DNA from: Prolixibacteraceae bacterium UBA6029
GTDB lineage: Bacteria; Bacteroidota; Bacteroidia; Bacteroidales; Prolixibacteraceae
DNA length: 64,000 nt
Assembly: GCA_002429385.1 (NCBI GenBank)
Contig: DIZL01000072.1
Location: forward strand, 41,775 to 105,774
Direction: 5' to 3'
This document shows, in pieces, positions 61,541 to 64,000 of the stretch. The notes below the pieces were generated by a model, which did no database searches, had not been told where the DNA came from, and saw only the letters and a list, made by a program, of their open reading frames with translations. The position numbers and the translations under genes were made by a program. The number at the start of each line of letters is the position of its first letter. Position 1 is the stretch's first letter.

Positions 61541-63727
61541 TCAATTCCCCAGCTCCAGCTGATTCTTCACTAATTGATAGTAAGCCCCCTTTTTGCTGGT
61601 CAATTCCTCGTGGGTACCAATTTCTACAATATTTCCTTTCTCAATGACTACAATCTGATGGGCATTTCTGACAGTGCTTAAGCGATGGGCTACCACGACA
61701 ACCGTTTTCCCGTTAAAGAATTCATCCAGGTTCTCCAGAATTACCTTTTCATTATTCGCGTCCAATGAGTTGGTAGCTTCATCGAAGAATATATATTCAG
61801 GATTTTTATAGATAGCCCGGGCAATTAGTATGCGCTGTTTCTGTCCCTGGCTTAATCCGACTCCTTCGGGTCCGATCTTGGTATTGTAATTCAAAGGCAG
61901 CGTCTCAATAAACTCCTGAATATTGGCCATTCTCACCGCGTAACCCAGTCGATCCTTGTCAGGCTCTTCATCCCCAACGGCAATATTATTGGCGATGGTA
62001 TCCGAAAATATAAAACCATCCTGCATCACAGCTCCACATTTAGCCCGCCACCAATGTTGTTCATAGGCTGACAATTCGGCATCACCTATCTTTATAGAAC
62101 CTGAAACAGGCGGATAGAATCCAAGAATCAGTTTCACCAGTGTTGTTTTACCACTTCCGCTTGTGCCTACAATGGCAGTAACTTTCCCCTGGGGAATTAC
62201 CAGGTTAATAGCATTGAGCACTTTGGGCGAATGTGGTCCTTCATACTGAAAGACCAAATCCGAGATTCGTATATCGGCCGAAGCAGGTAAGCTGGTGAGT
62301 TTTCCTTCCTGATACTGCTCTTCATCTTTGCTGCCGTGAATCTCTGCCAAACGTTCAAGGCTGATCTTGGCATCCTGCGATACCTGCATGAATTCAATCA
62401 TCTGGTCCAGCGGGCTGTTCATCTGACCTATGATGTATTGCACTGCCAGCATCATACCAAGCGTCATGTTTCCATGAACAACCGATGTGGCGGCCAGAAC
62501 AGTAATCACAATATTCTTGGTTTCGTTTATGAACACCGAACCTGCCTGTTGATATTGCTGCAACGAAAGTCCATTGACATTCACTTTGAATAATCGTGCC
62601 TGAATCCGTTCCCACTCCCATCTTTTCTGGCGCTCATAGTTGTTCAGTTTTATTTCCTGCATCCCGTTGATCAGCTGAATCAGTTTGCTTTGATTATCCG
62701 ACAGTTGTGCAAAGCGTTTATAATCCAGCTCACGACGCTTCCGGAGAAACAGGAAGATCCAGCCAATGTACAAAACCGAGCCAAAGAGAAATACAAGGAA
62801 AATACCCAGGTTATAAATCACCAATACAATACTGAAGATGACAATATTGAAAACTGAAAATATCACGTTGAGTGATTGGGAAGTCAGGAACCGTTCTATC
62901 CGATGGTGATCTCCGATACGTTGAAGCAAATCCCCAATCATTTTGGTATCGAAAAAGCCGATAGGCATTTTCATCAGCTTGATCAGGAAATCGGATATGA
63001 TGCTGATATTAATTCGTGTGCTGATGTGAAGCAGAATCCACGACCGTATGAAATCAACTGTCATACGGCTGATGAAAAGCATCATCTGGGCTGCCAGAAT
63101 CAGGTAAATAAAATTAATGTCCTGTGTATTAATACCAACGTCGACGATACTCTGGGTCAGGAAAGGAAAAATAAGCTGTATCAGGCTTCCGACCAGGAAT
63201 CCCAGGATAAGCTGAACAACCAGTTTTCGGTGAGGCTTAAGGTATTTGAGCAGAAATCTGAAATTACTGCGGTTCACCTTTTCGCCTTCCTGTTCAAAGA
63301 ATTTAGGAGTGGGCTCAAACAATAGGCAGATACCTTTCAGTTCACCCTGTCGGACTGTTGCCAGCCAATGTTTCTTAAATTCCGCCTCCGGATATTCTAC
63401 AAGTCCGAATGCAGGATCAGCCACATAAACTTTTCCTTTGTGGTACTTGTACACAACCACAAAATGGTCCTGATCCCAATGAACAACACAGGGTTTGGGA
63501 GCCTCCATCAACTGTTCAATTGTAATCCTTGCACCAATAGTACGAAAACCGATTGATTCTGCTGCATCACTAAGACCAAGCAGTGAAACCCCCTCACGTG
63601 AAATATGTGACAGCTCCCTTAGTTTCTGAAGCGAATAGGTCCTTCCATAAAATGCAGCAATCATGCGGAGACAGGAAGGTCCGCAATCCATGGCATCATA
63701 TTGTTTAAAGAAGGGGAATTTAGACAT
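61541..63727 (-). CDS. C39-peptidase ABC exporter (bacteriocin/peptide type)
   Basis: 728 residues in three parts. C39 peptidase (~1-130): Cys15 in FKQYDAMDCGPSCLRM, His88 in 'HWDQDHFVVV' and Asp104 in 'VYVADPAFG' form the catalytic triad. Six-helix ABC membrane domain (~160-440). ATPase (~480-728): Walker A 'GTSGSGKTT', signature 'LSQGQKQR' (Q for the second G), Walker B 'YIFFDEATNSLD', H-loop 'VVAHRLS'. It should cleave double-glycine leaders and export the peptide. No precursor peptide gene was found within the window. TATTTTTG at 63745-63752 may be its -7 box. Confidence 0.95.
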   Translation of the reverse strand: MSKFPFFKQYDAMDCGPSCLRMIAAFYGRTYSLQKLRELSHISREGVSLLGLSDAAESIGFRTIGARITIEQLMEAPKPCVVHWDQDHFVVVYKYHKGKVYVADPAFGLVEYPEAEFKKHWLATVRQGELKGICLLFEPTPKFFEQEGEKVNRSNFRFLLKYLKPHRKLVVQLILGFLVGSLIQLIFPFLTQSIVDVGINTQDINFIYLILAAQMMLFISRMTVDFIRSWILLHISTRINISIISDFLIKLMKMPIGFFDTKMIGDLLQRIGDHHRIERFLTSQSLNVIFSVFNIVIFSIVLVIYNLGIFLVFLFGSVLYIGWIFLFLRKRRELDYKRFAQLSDNQSKLIQLINGMQEIKLNNYERQKRWEWERIQARLFKVNVNGLSLQQYQQAGSVFINETKNIVITVLAATSVVHGNMTLGMMLAVQYIIGQMNSPLDQMIEFMQVSQDAKISLERLAEIHGSKDEEQYQEGKLTSLPASADIRISDLVFQYEGPHSPKVLNAINLVIPQGKVTAIVGTSGSGKTTLVKLILGFYPPVSGSIKIGDAELSAYEQHWWRAKCGAVMQDGFIFSDTIANNIAVGDEEPDKDRLGYAVRMANIQEFIETLPLNYNTKIGPEGVGLSQGQKQRILIARAIYKNPEYIFFDEATNSLDANNEKVILENLDEFFNGKTVVVVAHRLSTVRNAHQIVVIEKGNIVEIGTHEELTSKKGAYYQLVKNQLELGN

Positions 63728-63893
63728 ACATACACATTGTTGCTCAAAAATAGAAGAATTATATGAAACTACTAATTTCTAATTTCAAAACTATTATAAT
63801 TTATGTATGTGGTAAGAAGCCAAATATCCTTTTATACTTGTTATTAGCCCGTTCACAGATCAATTCTTCTCTTTTTTCTCCTGTTCAGGTTAT

Positions 63894-64000
63894 GTATTGG
63901 TTTAGTATTGCTATTTGATTCTAATCTACCACTGTCATACCACTGTCATACCTCTTTCATACCACTTTCAGTACAAATTCGTAACAAATTCGAATCAAAT
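63894..64000. repeat. 11-bp-period array (locus D), running off the window
   Basis: GTATTGGTTTA, GTATTGCTATT (63894, 63905) lead into CTACCACTGTC, ATACCACTGTC, ATACCTCTTTC, ATACCACTTTC (63926-63969, exact 11-bp step). AAATTCGTAAC and AAATTCGAATC follow (63975, 63986) and continue to the edge. Upstream of the exporter gene; nothing codes in the last 270 bp. Confidence 0.8.

Overview
The window looks like chromosome from a member of the Bacteroidota, probably a marine- or anaerobe-type Bacteroidales/Marinilabiliales relative (inference). The clues are C-terminal Por/type IX secretion sorting domains on secreted proteins, lipoproteins with short Cys-containing signal peptides, promoter-like TTG-N19-TAnnTTTG sequences, a DUF6266 protein, and a single fused str-S10-spc-alpha ribosomal cluster. 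No rRNA, prophage or intact insertion sequence was seen.

Layout. 1-961: 3' end of a family 3 glycoside hydrolase. 1-11.4 kb: an accessory stretch, AT-rich and full of small repeats. It holds a DUF6266 protein, a defence-like trio (DUF4062, AbiGi family, conserved unknown), a RelE-type toxin-antitoxin pair, a PAS histidine kinase, a DUF3800 gene with a partner, and an ORF6N protein. It ends at a tRNA-Lys(CTT) whose 3' end faces it. 11.8-22.5 kb: mostly single genes (MgtC/DUF4010 membrane protein, S41 protease lipoprotein, CotH kinase-like T9SS cargo, creatininase-family enzyme, EamA transporter, DUF2721 protein, thioredoxin-like lipoprotein, asparagine synthetase B). 22.5-31 kb: a long repeat-rich gap, a 1059-residue T9SS protein with five 86-residue repeats, and a cluster of four exported proteins (two related lipoproteins, a probable outer-membrane protein, a CsgG-domain protein). 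Three of these four genes carry the same 56-58 bp sequence just before their start codons. 31-43 kb: toxin-antitoxin genes, YchF, a degenerate-Nudix regulator, an ECF sigma factor module, histidine ammonia-lyase, HisS, a WbuC-type cupin, EttA and a lone receiver protein. 43.3-60.6 kb: the minus-strand ribosomal cluster rpsL-rpsG-fusA-rpsJ through rplQ, with map missing between secY and infA. 60.8-63.7 kb: a C39-peptidase ABC exporter with an unusually short HlyD-like partner.

The most interesting signals are non-coding. Two MITE-like elements (16626-16990 and 22822-23293) share terminal inverted repeats, and each is flanked by a perfect 8-bp target duplication. Four intergenic loci carry degenerate tandem arrays with an exact 11-bp period but unrelated sequences. 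A leader-like repeat precedes three genes of the CsgG-type export cluster. Short CCCG...CGGG palindromes appear nested inside other repeats. A 118-nt near-complementary hairpin followed by a terminator (23530-23677) may be a structured RNA. Assignments rest on reading the sequence and remembered family features; no database search was run.
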